A DNA stretch of 12,991 bases from positions 1-12,991 of the forward strand of contig CAMZNQ010000260.1 in assembly GCA_947313765.1 (NCBI GenBank), given 5' to 3'. The DNA comes from an uncultured Sulfurovum sp. (GTDB taxonomy: Bacteria; Campylobacterota; Campylobacteria; Campylobacterales; Sulfurovaceae). A program made the position numbers and the translations under genes. Shown in pieces: positions 6,731-12,991 of the stretch (positions are counted from its first letter, which is position 1; each line of letters begins with the position of its first letter). The notes below the pieces were generated by a model, which was not told where the DNA came from, did not search any database, and worked only from the letters and a program-made list of their open reading frames with translations.

Positions 6731-8314
6731 TTGTTCAATTTACAGAACTACTCTACACAAAACATAAAGAATGATATTCTTTCAGGAGCATTAGTAGCTG
6801 TTGCTCTTATCCCTGAAGCAATTGCATTCTCTGCCATAGCAGGAGTTAACCCTATGGTTGGTCTTTATGCTGCTTTTATTATTGGTTTAGTGACCTCAAT
6901 TCTTGGTGGTAAACCAGGTATGATTTCAGGAGCAACAGGTGCTGTTGCCATTGTCTTTGTCTCTCTAGGTGTTGCTGTCAAAGGACTCTATCCAGAGCTA
7001 GATAAAGAGGCACTATCAATAATGATACTACACCACATACTCATAGCTTCAATATTTGCAGGTCTATTTCAGATTGCTATTGGGTTAATGAAGATGGGTA
7101 AATTTATCCGTCTTGTTCCTCAACCTGCCATGTTTGGATTTGTAAATGGTTTGGCTATTGTTATTGCATTGGCTCAATTTAAGTTTTTAGCACCTGTTAA
7201 TGTTGATACTCTATCATGGAGTGAAGTTATTCTAAATAGTTTTAAAGAGAACTATTTCATGTATATACTTATTGCTCTTACTATGTTAATTATGCACTTT
7301 TTACCAAAATATACAAAGGCGATTCCAGCAGGACTTGTAGCTATCATATCTTTAACTATAATAGTTTACATTACAGGTGTAGATACAAAATTAGTGGGTC
7401 AACTTTTTGGAGATATAACATCCATCCCTCTACCTCATTTTGTTATGCCTGATATGTCACTCTTTAATGTTCAATCAATGTATATTATCATCCCTACTGC
7501 ATTTCTAGTAGCTATGGTAGGACTCATTGAATCCCTTCTTACACTATCTGTACTTGATGAGATGAGTGGAAAAAAAGGTTCAGGAAATCGTGAATGTGTA
7601 GCACAAGGTATTGGTAATGTATGTTCTGGTAGCTTTGGTGGTATGGCAGGTTGTGCCATGATTGGTCAAAGTATCATTAACTTCTCCTCTGGTGGTTTAG
7701 GTAGACTATCTTCATTTGTAGCTTCTATTTTTCTATTGATATTGGTTGTTAGTCTATTCCCTGTCATATCTGCCGTTCCTGTTGCTGTTTTAATTGGTAT
7801 TATGTTTATGGTAAGTATTGGAACATTTGAGTTTTCAAGCATAAGAAGAGTTAAACATATGCAAAAATCTGATGCTTTTGTCCTATTAACTGTAACCATT
7901 ATTACAGTATTTGCAGATTTAGCAATTGCTGTTATTGCAGGTATTATTATCTCGGCATTAGTATTTGCATGGAAACATGCCAAGATTCACTCTAAGATTG
8001 AAGAAGATGATAATAAGATAAGGGTATATAAACTAGAAGGACCTCTATTTTTTGCTTCTGTTACATCATTTTCAGAACAATTCAACATAGATGATGACCC
8101 AGATGAAGTTATTATTGACTTTAAAGATGCTAGAGTTATGGATAGTTCAGGTGCTGAAGCCATTGATGCACTAACTGAAAAATATAAAAAGGCAGGAAAG
8201 AAACTAAGCCTTAGACATCTCTCTAATGATTGTAAAAAAGTCCTAACAACAGCAGGACCATTCTGTACCTATGAAGAGGATGACCCTACATATAAGATAG
8301 CTGTTAACCAATAG
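6731..8314 (+). CDS. SulP family inorganic anion transporter with STAS domain
   Basis: A 527-aa SLC26/SulP inner-membrane transporter. The N-terminal transport domain (about 15-415) holds many hydrophobic helices and the family signature ALIPEAIAFSAIAGVNPMVGLYAAF (25-49), LVPQPAMFGFVNG (128-140), and the conserved SGSFGGMAGCAMIGQS stretch (299-314). The C-terminal STAS domain (about 430-515) contains the loop MDSSGAEAID (470-479), the site that is phosphorylated on Ser in SpoIIAA-type proteins. Members carry sulfate, bicarbonate or other anions; the substrate cannot be read from the sequence. The start is TTG at 6731, set by AAAGGA 6-7 nt upstream; the next Met is residue 42, inside the first helix region. 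The gene sits 44 nt downstream of the peptidase, but an extended -10 in that gap suggests its own promoter. No sulfate assimilation or carbonic anhydrase gene is nearby. Confidence 0.9.
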   Translation: MFNLQNYSTQNIKNDILSGALVAVALIPEAIAFSAIAGVNPMVGLYAAFIIGLVTSILGGKPGMISGATGAVAIVFVSLGVAVKGLYPELDKEALSIMILHHILIASIFAGLFQIAIGLMKMGKFIRLVPQPAMFGFVNGLAIVIALAQFKFLAPVNVDTLSWSEVILNSFKENYFMYILIALTMLIMHFLPKYTKAIPAGLVAIISLTIIVYITGVDTKLVGQLFGDITSIPLPHFVMPDMSLFNVQSMYIIIPTAFLVAMVGLIESLLTLSVLDEMSGKKGSGNRECVAQGIGNVCSGSFGGMAGCAMIGQSIINFSSGGLGRLSSFVASIFLLILVVSLFPVISAVPVAVLIGIMFMVSIGTFEFSSIRRVKHMQKSDAFVLLTVTIITVFADLAIAVIAGIIISALVFAWKHAKIHSKIEEDDNKIRVYKLEGPLFFASVTSFSEQFNIDDDPDEVIIDFKDARVMDSSGAEAIDALTEKYKKAGKKLSLRHLSNDCKKVLTTAGPFCTYEEDDPTYKIAVNQ

Positions 8315-8323
8315 AGTTTTTAT

Positions 8324-8348
8324 GGGTTGGTCAGATAGTTACCAACCC
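8324..8348. other. Hairpin at convergent gene ends
   Basis: GGGTTGGT (8324-8331) and ACCAACCC (8341-8348) form a perfect 8-bp stem with a 9-nt loop. Flanking TTTTAT and ATAAAA can extend it past a small bulge. It spans the stop of the minus-strand membrane gene (8331-8333) and lies 9 nt after the SulP stop. Neither strand has a T-tract directly after the stem, so it is not a classic intrinsic terminator; it may still end or protect both convergent transcripts. Confidence 0.45.
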
Positions 8349-9434
8349 TACCATAAAATCAAGAATATACTCCGATTGAGATACCCCAATCAAAAGACTA
8401 ATAGAGAAAAATAACCACTTATAACTAGCTTTTTCATATAGTAAAAAATAGATAGATATCAATCCAAGCCAAATATCAAAAAGTATTAAAAGATAAAAAT
8501 CTTTTAAGTTCCCACCATCTACTAATCTTATAAATATAGAGAGTGCCAAAATAGCACTTAATAAAAAAAGTGGTTTCCAAATCAAACTTTTAAAAAATGG
8601 TAAAAAATTCTCTACTAAAGGTGTCCAAAACATATATGTGGAGATAGACACAACAGTATAACCTATGACCATTAAGTCAATAGATACCAATTCACTCCAA
8701 AGACCCATAATAAAAATTTTGAAAATATATGCAAATAGCACTAAAAGATAAAGAATAGTAACAGGAGTCAAAACATACTTAGTAAATATCTCTCCTATTT
8801 GTGTATATTTTTTTAACTGTAAAAGAAAGATATACTTTGGCATTTGAGAAAGAAAAAAGTTTACAGAAAATATCCCTATAACAAAGATTACAAACTGTAG
8901 ATAACGCCTATCTAAAATCTCCAATCCAAATAGTTTATGTAGATAATAGAACAATATATAAAATACAATAAATATTGTAGATGTTAATATAATTGTTACT
9001 AATAGATTTAGTAGTATCTGAACCGTCCACTCCCATATATTTATATTAGATATCTCTGTGTTAAAGAAAGGAGCCCAAAAAAACATAAAAGAGAGTGCAA
9101 TAATTAGAAGAAGATGTTTAGAAACAGTTGATACATCTATATACATTGGTAATATATAGAAATATCCACCTAAAACAATAAATCCAATAAGTTTAAAATA
9201 TATAGAGCGATTGAGAAGATGAAGAACAGGGAAAAGAAAAACTCCCAAACTCAAAACAAAAGCCACTTTATATGCCAATATTGCTATCTCATTTCCTTGA
9301 CTATAATCTATCTCAATAAGAAGTATAGAGATAAGAGAGACTAAAAAAGCAGAGAAACTAGCTAAAGAGAAACGGTTTAATGTCTTTAACAGTGTTAGTG
9401 ATAATTTATCAAAAATATTAATAATAGAATCCAA
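8331..9434 (-). CDS. Polytopic membrane protein, DUF4153-like
   Basis: A 367-aa inner-membrane protein with about 10-11 hydrophobic segments, for example 22-42, 52-74, 79-98, 106-121, 135-165, 178-196, 220-243, 254-270, 286-303, 313-333 and 339-353. I place it in DUF4153 on the segment FTKYVLTPVTILYLLVLFAY (217-236), which fits the family pattern of K-Y-x-L-x-P-L followed by LY and a Y-rich helix. RLVDGGNLKDFYLLILFDIWL, near the C-terminus, also resembles the family. Function is unknown. It is shorter than typical DUF4153 proteins (often 500 aa or more), without a visible frameshift. The start is TTG (9432-9434), supported by AAAGGA 6 nt upstream; no better start is seen. It lies 73 nt downstream of the CZB gene, with its own extended -10, and converges on SulP. 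Confidence 0.72.
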   Translation of the reverse strand: MDSIINIFDKLSLTLLKTLNRFSLASFSAFLVSLISILLIEIDYSQGNEIAILAYKVAFVLSLGVFLFPVLHLLNRSIYFKLIGFIVLGGYFYILPMYIDVSTVSKHLLLIIALSFMFFWAPFFNTEISNINIWEWTVQILLNLLVTIILTSTIFIVFYILFYYLHKLFGLEILDRRYLQFVIFVIGIFSVNFFLSQMPKYIFLLQLKKYTQIGEIFTKYVLTPVTILYLLVLFAYIFKIFIMGLWSELVSIDLMVIGYTVVSISTYMFWTPLVENFLPFFKSLIWKPLFLLSAILALSIFIRLVDGGNLKDFYLLILFDIWLGLISIYFLLYEKASYKWLFFSISLLIGVSQSEYILDFMVGLVTI

Positions 9435-9460
9435 ATTAATCCTTTAAAATATAATTTTTT

Positions 9461-9469
9461 ATTTTATCA
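9461..9469 (-). promoter_or_regulatory. Extended -10 promoter of the DUF4153-like gene
   Basis: On the minus strand 9469-9461 reads TGaTAAAAT. A start near 9454 gives a ~20-nt leader with the AAAGGA ribosome site before the TTG at 9434. Confidence 0.5.
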
Positions 9470-9507
9470 CAAATATCATAAATTAAAAGTATGTAATTTT
9501 GTTATTT

Positions 9508-9966
9508 TTAATGAAATTCTCTAAAGTTCTCTTCACTAATGCTATTTAATCTTTTTTCTATAATATTTAAATATGTAATTAATTCATTAGATATTTTTTC
9601 TAAATCAGATAGATATACCAAAGCGTTATACTCTTCACTTGCCATAATTCTCTTTTTTACCCTAAATAACCTAGCAAAAAATGAACGTTTTTCTAAAAGA
9701 AAATATATTTTATATATTTTCATATATATATCATGTAACTCTTTATGTTTATTTTCTACTTTTTTAACAGCATGTTCTGAAAACAGAGAGAGTAGTATCT
9801 GACCTTCACAATAGAACCACTTTCCAAAGTCACATGCAGTCACTGCTATAGGTATCTGCTCTTTTTTTATATCTAGCCCATTAACTAAAGCTTTAACATG
9901 CTCCACCCAAATAATATGTGAACGCCTTGCCACTCTAATGTTAGTTAAAACCTCTACTTTTTCCAA
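9508..9966 (-). CDS. Stand-alone CZB-domain zinc-binding protein
   Basis: A 152-aa soluble protein that is essentially one chemoreceptor zinc-binding (CZB) domain. The four-ligand pattern is present: H17 in HIIW (17-20), C45 in CDFGKWFYC (45-53), then H74 and H78 in HKELH. DgcZ (ligands H22, C52, H79, H83) has almost the same spacing. CZB domains bind zinc tightly and control chemoreceptors or diguanylate cyclases; here no methyl-accepting, GGDEF or other effector domain is attached. The helical C-terminus (about 85-150) has no recognisable signature. The start is TTG (9964-9966) behind AAGGGA; no in-frame ATG precedes the motif. The gene is divergent from the MsbA-like gene and about 1.8 kb from znuA, which makes a role in zinc or oxidant (thiol-zinc) sensing plausible but unproven. 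Confidence 0.85.
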   Translation of the reverse strand: MEKVEVLTNIRVARRSHIIWVEHVKALVNGLDIKKEQIPIAVTACDFGKWFYCEGQILLSLFSEHAVKKVENKHKELHDIYMKIYKIYFLLEKRSFFARLFRVKKRIMASEEYNALVYLSDLEKISNELITYLNIIEKRLNSISEENFREFH

Positions 9967-10107
9967 TTTTTTCCCTTGTAATATTTTTTTTAAAAATTAT
10001 AAATTAAAAATTATTGATTTTAGGTTAACAATATATATTGAAGAAAATATATTTTAATGCTAAAATAATATAAAAAAAAATTATTTAAACAATATTTACC
10101 CTATCTA
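9967..10107. promoter_or_regulatory. Divergent AT-rich promoter region, CZB gene / MsbA-like gene
   Basis: Minus strand: TATAAT at 10001-9996, about 30 nt upstream of the CZB-gene TTG. Plus strand: extended -10 TGcTAAAAT at 10058-10066. Between them CAATATATATTG (10029-10040) is a perfect 12-bp palindrome that could be an operator, though in such AT-rich DNA it may be chance. A run of nine A follows the plus-strand -10 at 10072-10080. Confidence 0.5.
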
Positions 10108-11781
10108 ATGGGGTACAAACGACAATTTATTTTTGCTATTATGGGGATGTTAGCTGTGGCAATTGGAACAGCAGGAACAGCACAACTCATTAAGCCTGTA
10201 TTAGATGATGTATTTGTAGCAAAAGATGCAACAATGCTAGAGGTTATTCCATTTTTATTAATTGCTGTTTTTACGTTAAAAGGAGTTGGACAATATATTC
10301 AAACATACTACATGTCATATATTGGACTTGATGTAGTTCGCAAACTTCGAAATAATTTAGTATCACATCTAACATATCAAGATATGCAATTTTTTCAAAC
10401 CATACATACAGGAGAGATTCTATCTCGAATAACCAATGATATTACTCGCATACAAAATGTAGTTACCACTATGATTCCAAATTTTATTCGTGAATCTTTT
10501 ACTATTATCGCACTTACAGGGTATGTAATTTATGAGAGTCCAAAATTGGCGTTTTACTTCTTAATCATTATGCCATTAGCCCTATATCCCCTCTCTCTCT
10601 TGGCTAAAAAGATGAAGAGATACTCAAAACTATCACAAGAGAGTACATCAGATATGACAAGCCGTTTAGGAGAGATATTTTCAAATATTGAGGTAATTAA
10701 AGCTAACTCTAGCCAAAAACTTGAATCATCTAAGTTTAAGAGAGAGAATCAAAATGTATTTAAATATCTCTTAAAACAGGTAAAAGTAAATGCACTAACA
10801 TCTCCTATTATGGAGATATTAGGTTCAGTGGCTATTGGGTTAGTTATCTATATTGGAGGTATGGAGGTAATTGAGGGGCGTATGAGTGTAGGTGCTTTCT
10901 TTGCTTTTGCAACAGCTCTATTTATGCTATATACTCCAATTAAGAAGATTTCAAAATTATATAATCAAGCCCAAGATGCCATTGTTGCAAATGAACGTAT
11001 GTTTGAACTCTTAAACCATCAAGCAACCATTCTATCAGGAGAGATAGAGCTAAATGAACCAATAGAGCATTTATCTGTTTTAAAAAGTTCTCTAAAATAT
11101 GGCAATAAAGTTGCACTAAATAGAGTATCAGTAGGAGTTGACCGTGGAGAGACTATTGCATTAGTTGGAGATAGTGGAGCAGGAAAAAGCTCATTTGTTA
11201 ATCTTTTAGTACGCTTCTATGACCCAAGTGAGGGGGAGATAGTTATTAATGATAAGTACAATATTAAAGATTTAACACTTACATCACTACACAAAAGAGT
11301 AGCCTATGTAACACAGAGAATATATATATTTAATGATACTATTGCTCAAAATATTGCTTATGGTCAAGAGTTTGATGAAGAGAGAATTAATGAGGCACTT
11401 AAAAAAGCTTACGCATTAGAGTTTGTAGAAAAATTAGAAGACGGAATCCATACCATGTTAAGTGAAAATGGAGATAACCTTTCAGGTGGACAACGTCAAA
11501 GAGTTGCATTAGCTAGAGCCATATATAAAGAGCCTGATATTTTAATTTTAGATGAAGCTACATCTGCACTAGATAATAAGAGTGAAGCACTTATCCAAAA
11601 GGCACTTGAAGAGCTAAAACCCAATATGATTACCATAACCGTAGCTCACAGACTTAGTACCATAGAAAACTCTGATGCTATTTTAGTCTTTAAAGAGGGA
11701 GAGATAATATGTAGAGGGCAACATGAAGATTTAATAGATAGATGTAAAGAGTATCAAAAACTAGCTAAAGTTTTGGTATAA
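10108..11781 (+). CDS. msbA: ABC exporter, MsbA-like (fused membrane and ATPase domains)
   Basis: A half-size ABC exporter of 557 aa from the first ATG: a six-helix type-I export domain (about 1-300), then an ATPase domain (about 325-557). Motifs are Walker A GDSGAGKSS (354-362), Q403, LSGGQ (458-462), Walker B ILILDEATSALD (478-489; E483) and H514 in VAHRLST. The AQLIKPVLDDVF motif (25-36) resembles MsbA, whose role is flipping lipid A core across the inner membrane as a homodimer; glycan-lipid flippases of the PglK type are related alternatives. The ATG at 10108 has no ribosome site. The same frame is open upstream from 10069 and encodes LFKQYLPYL (10081-10107), which fits the expected elbow helix, but it contains no ATG, GTG or TTG. 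The real protein may therefore be about 9-13 residues longer, or the upstream sequence may contain an error. Confidence 0.85.
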   Translation: MGYKRQFIFAIMGMLAVAIGTAGTAQLIKPVLDDVFVAKDATMLEVIPFLLIAVFTLKGVGQYIQTYYMSYIGLDVVRKLRNNLVSHLTYQDMQFFQTIHTGEILSRITNDITRIQNVVTTMIPNFIRESFTIIALTGYVIYESPKLAFYFLIIMPLALYPLSLLAKKMKRYSKLSQESTSDMTSRLGEIFSNIEVIKANSSQKLESSKFKRENQNVFKYLLKQVKVNALTSPIMEILGSVAIGLVIYIGGMEVIEGRMSVGAFFAFATALFMLYTPIKKISKLYNQAQDAIVANERMFELLNHQATILSGEIELNEPIEHLSVLKSSLKYGNKVALNRVSVGVDRGETIALVGDSGAGKSSFVNLLVRFYDPSEGEIVINDKYNIKDLTLTSLHKRVAYVTQRIYIFNDTIAQNIAYGQEFDEERINEALKKAYALEFVEKLEDGIHTMLSENGDNLSGGQRQRVALARAIYKEPDILILDEATSALDNKSEALIQKALEELKPNMITITVAHRLSTIENSDAILVFKEGEIICRGQHEDLIDRCKEYQKLAKVLV

Positions 11782-11790
11782 TTTCATTAT
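11774..11790 (+). promoter_or_regulatory. znuA promoter with overlapping inverted repeat
   Basis: TGgTATAAT (11774-11782) is an extended -10 that overlaps the TAA stop of the MsbA-like gene (11779-11781). ATAAT (11778-11782) and ATTAT (11786-11790) form an inverted repeat around TTC, covering the -10 and likely start point, where a Fur/Zur-type repressor could act. The repeat is short and all A/T in its arms. Confidence 0.5.
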
Positions 11791-11809
11791 TATTTTTTAG
11801 GAGATTTTT

Positions 11810-12643
11810 TTGAAAAAATTGATATATTTTATGATATTTAGCTCTCTATCTTTTGCACAAACCAATATAATTGTTAGCATTGCTCCTCTAAAACTATTTG
11901 TTGATAAAATTGGTGGCGATAGAGTAGATACAACAGTTATGGTTGAAGCTGGTGCATCTCCTCACAACTATAGCCCAAAACCCTCACAGATGAGAGCCAT
12001 AAGTAGAGGAGATATATATTTCTCTATTGGAGTAGAGTTTGAAGAGATTTGGCTAGATAAGTTTAAAAATCAAAATGAAAATTTAATTATATCTGATACA
12101 TCTAATGGTGTTGAGAAATTAACAATGGTAGAGTCTCATCAACATAAAGAGATTCATGAGAAAGACCCACATATTTGGCTTGACCCTTTAAACGTTAAGA
12201 TTATTGCCAATAATATATACAAAACATTAATAGTAAAAGATAAAAATAGTAGTGAGTATTACAAAAAAAATCTACAAATATTTTTACAAGAGATAGATGA
12301 TTTAAATTCTAATATTAAAAGCATATTGGAAAAGAGTCCTAAGAACTCTACTTTTATGGTATTTCATCCATCTTGGGGATATTTCGCTAAACGTTATAAT
12401 CTAAAACAGCTTACTGTAGAGGTAGAGGGCAAAGAGCCAAAGATGAAAGAGTTAATTAAACTAATTAAAGAGGCTAAAAAGAGTAGAGTAAATGCCATAT
12501 TTGCTCAACCTGAATTTTCAGATAAATCTGCTCAAATAATTGCTAATAATCTAAATATTAAGGTTATAAAAACATCTCCTTTAGAAAAAAACTGGTCAGA
12601 TAATCTAATCTCTTTAGCAAAAGCTATTGCAAACAGGGAGTAG
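11810..12643 (+). CDS. znuA: Periplasmic zinc-binding protein ZnuA (ABC importer)
   Basis: Cluster A-I solute-binding protein that captures Zn2+ (possibly Mn2+) in the periplasm for the ZnuBC importer. The 277-aa protein begins with a signal peptide, MKKLIYFMIFSSLSFA, probably cleaved before QT. Metal ligands are H52 in SPHNYSPKPSQ, H121 in DPHIWLDP and H186 in FHPSWGYFA. A short His-containing loop (H110, H112, H116) precedes H121, as in zinc-specific members. The usual C-terminal DPL aspartate is replaced by S256 in IKTSPLEKNW, so the fourth ligand may be water or another side chain. The start is TTG (11810-11812), set by AGGAGA 6 nt upstream. The gene lies 28 nt after the MsbA-like gene with its own TATAAT, and its stop overlaps the znuC ribosome site, so znuA and znuC form one unit. 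Confidence 0.9.
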   Translation: MKKLIYFMIFSSLSFAQTNIIVSIAPLKLFVDKIGGDRVDTTVMVEAGASPHNYSPKPSQMRAISRGDIYFSIGVEFEEIWLDKFKNQNENLIISDTSNGVEKLTMVESHQHKEIHEKDPHIWLDPLNVKIIANNIYKTLIVKDKNSSEYYKKNLQIFLQEIDDLNSNIKSILEKSPKNSTFMVFHPSWGYFAKRYNLKQLTVEVEGKEPKMKELIKLIKEAKKSRVNAIFAQPEFSDKSAQIIANNLNIKVIKTSPLEKNWSDNLISLAKAIANRE

Positions 12644-12646
12644 AAT

Positions 12647-12991
12647 ATGCCTCCTATTATAGAGATAAAAAATCTCTCATTCTCTTACGATAAACAGAAA
12701 ATTTTAGAAGATATAAACCTTGAAGTTTATGAAAAAGATTTTTTAGCTATTATAGGGCCAAATGGTGGAGGAAAATCCACACTTCTTAAACTTATTTTAG
12801 GCATTAATACAATTAAAGATGGTTCTATTTTAACTTTTGGAGAGGTAGCTAAAAAAAATCTATCTAAAATTGGGTATGTACCACAAAACACAAACATAAA
12901 TATAGATTTTCCAATTAAAGTTTTAGAAGTTGTGCTTATGGGACATATTGGTGTTAAATCTCCTATCTTTGGTTATGGAAAAGAGGAGAAG
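12647..12991 (+). CDS. znuC: Zinc ABC importer ATPase ZnuC (3' end outside window)
   Basis: The first 115 codons of an ABC ATPase, starting at ATG 12647, 3 nt after the znuA stop, with ribosome site GGGAG overlapping that stop. The product begins MPPIIEIKNLSFSYDKQKIL and shows the A-loop Tyr Y14, Walker A GPNGGGKST (37-45) and Q-loop Q80 in IGYVPQN. The following INIDFPIKVLEVVLMG (85-99) is characteristic of metal-type (ZnuC/MntB/TroB) ATPases, where FP-x-TV-x-E-V-V-x-MG is conserved. It would energise zinc uptake with ZnuA and a ZnuB permease, which is expected just beyond the window. Signature, Walker B and switch His lie outside the window. Confidence 0.9.
   Translation, partial: MPPIIEIKNLSFSYDKQKILEDINLEVYEKDFLAIIGPNGGGKSTLLKLILGINTIKDGSILTFGEVAKKNLSKIGYVPQNTNINIDFPIKVLEVVLMGHIGVKSPIFGYGKEEK

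Noticed and set aside
10029..10040. CAATATATATTG palindrome as a definite operator
   Set aside because: It is perfect but made almost only of AT steps in very AT-rich DNA, so chance occurrence is likely; kept only as a note in the promoter region.
10057..10068. Leader peptide ATG CTA AAA TAA before the MsbA-like gene
   Set aside because: It coincides with the -10 element, so it would lie upstream of the predicted transcript start and probably not be translated.
1..12991. Mobile element, CRISPR array, defence island or tRNA gene
   Set aside because: I saw no transposase, integrase, regular spaced repeats, toxin-antitoxin pair, or tRNA cloverleaf on either strand.

Overview
This is an AT-rich bacterial window with ordinary, tightly packed chromosomal genes. 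Gene content points to a Campylobacterota (Epsilonproteobacteria) genome, probably a free-living Sulfurimonas/Sulfurovum/Arcobacter-like organism. The clues are a long-form (397 aa) DapD of the Campylobacter type, a tsaE-lptB pair, a stand-alone CZB zinc-binding protein, and extended -10 promoters (TGnTAAAAT or TGnTATAAT) without clear -35 boxes. The assignment is inferred from gene families and style, not from a marker gene.

Region 1 (about 1-3982, minus strand) is a compact six-gene operon read from right to left: dapD (lysine/peptidoglycan precursor synthesis), a 77-aa hypothetical, an S4-domain Hsp15/RqcP-like RNA-binding protein, trpD (tryptophan synthesis), tsaE (tRNA t6A modification) and lptB (LPS export ATPase). 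Gaps are 8, -1, -4, 10 and 13 nt, so the genes are very likely co-transcribed from the TATAAT promoter upstream of dapD. At the far left a plus-strand reading frame may be the last codons of a convergent gene.

Region 2 (4105-8314, plus strand) diverges from dapD. It starts with a large M14-type zinc carboxypeptidase gene that carries fibronectin-III and two DNRLRE-like beta domains. The gene is interrupted by a frameshift just before its zinc-binding HxxE motif; removing one copy of a 5-nt near-repeat would restore the frame exactly. A SulP anion transporter with a C-terminal STAS domain follows, with its own promoter and a TTG start.

Region 3 (8331-9966, minus strand) converges on the SulP gene. 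It holds a polytopic DUF4153-like membrane protein and, upstream of it, a small CZB (chemoreceptor zinc-binding) protein with no effector domain. Each has a TTG start and a recognisable promoter.

Region 4 (about 10069-12991, plus strand) has an MsbA-like exporter whose conserved N-terminal residues appear to lie upstream of its first ATG. It is followed by znuA (periplasmic zinc-binding protein) with its own TATAAT promoter, and by the first 115 codons of znuC (zinc importer ATPase), cut by the window end. Lipid A/LPS transport (LptB, MsbA-like) and zinc (ZnuA, ZnuC, CZB protein) are recurring themes.

I saw no tRNA, rRNA, CRISPR array, insertion sequence or phage gene. I did not find a clearly new multi-gene system. 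The most interesting items are the frameshifted multi-domain peptidase, the start-codon puzzle of the MsbA-like gene, and the lone CZB protein near zinc import genes.
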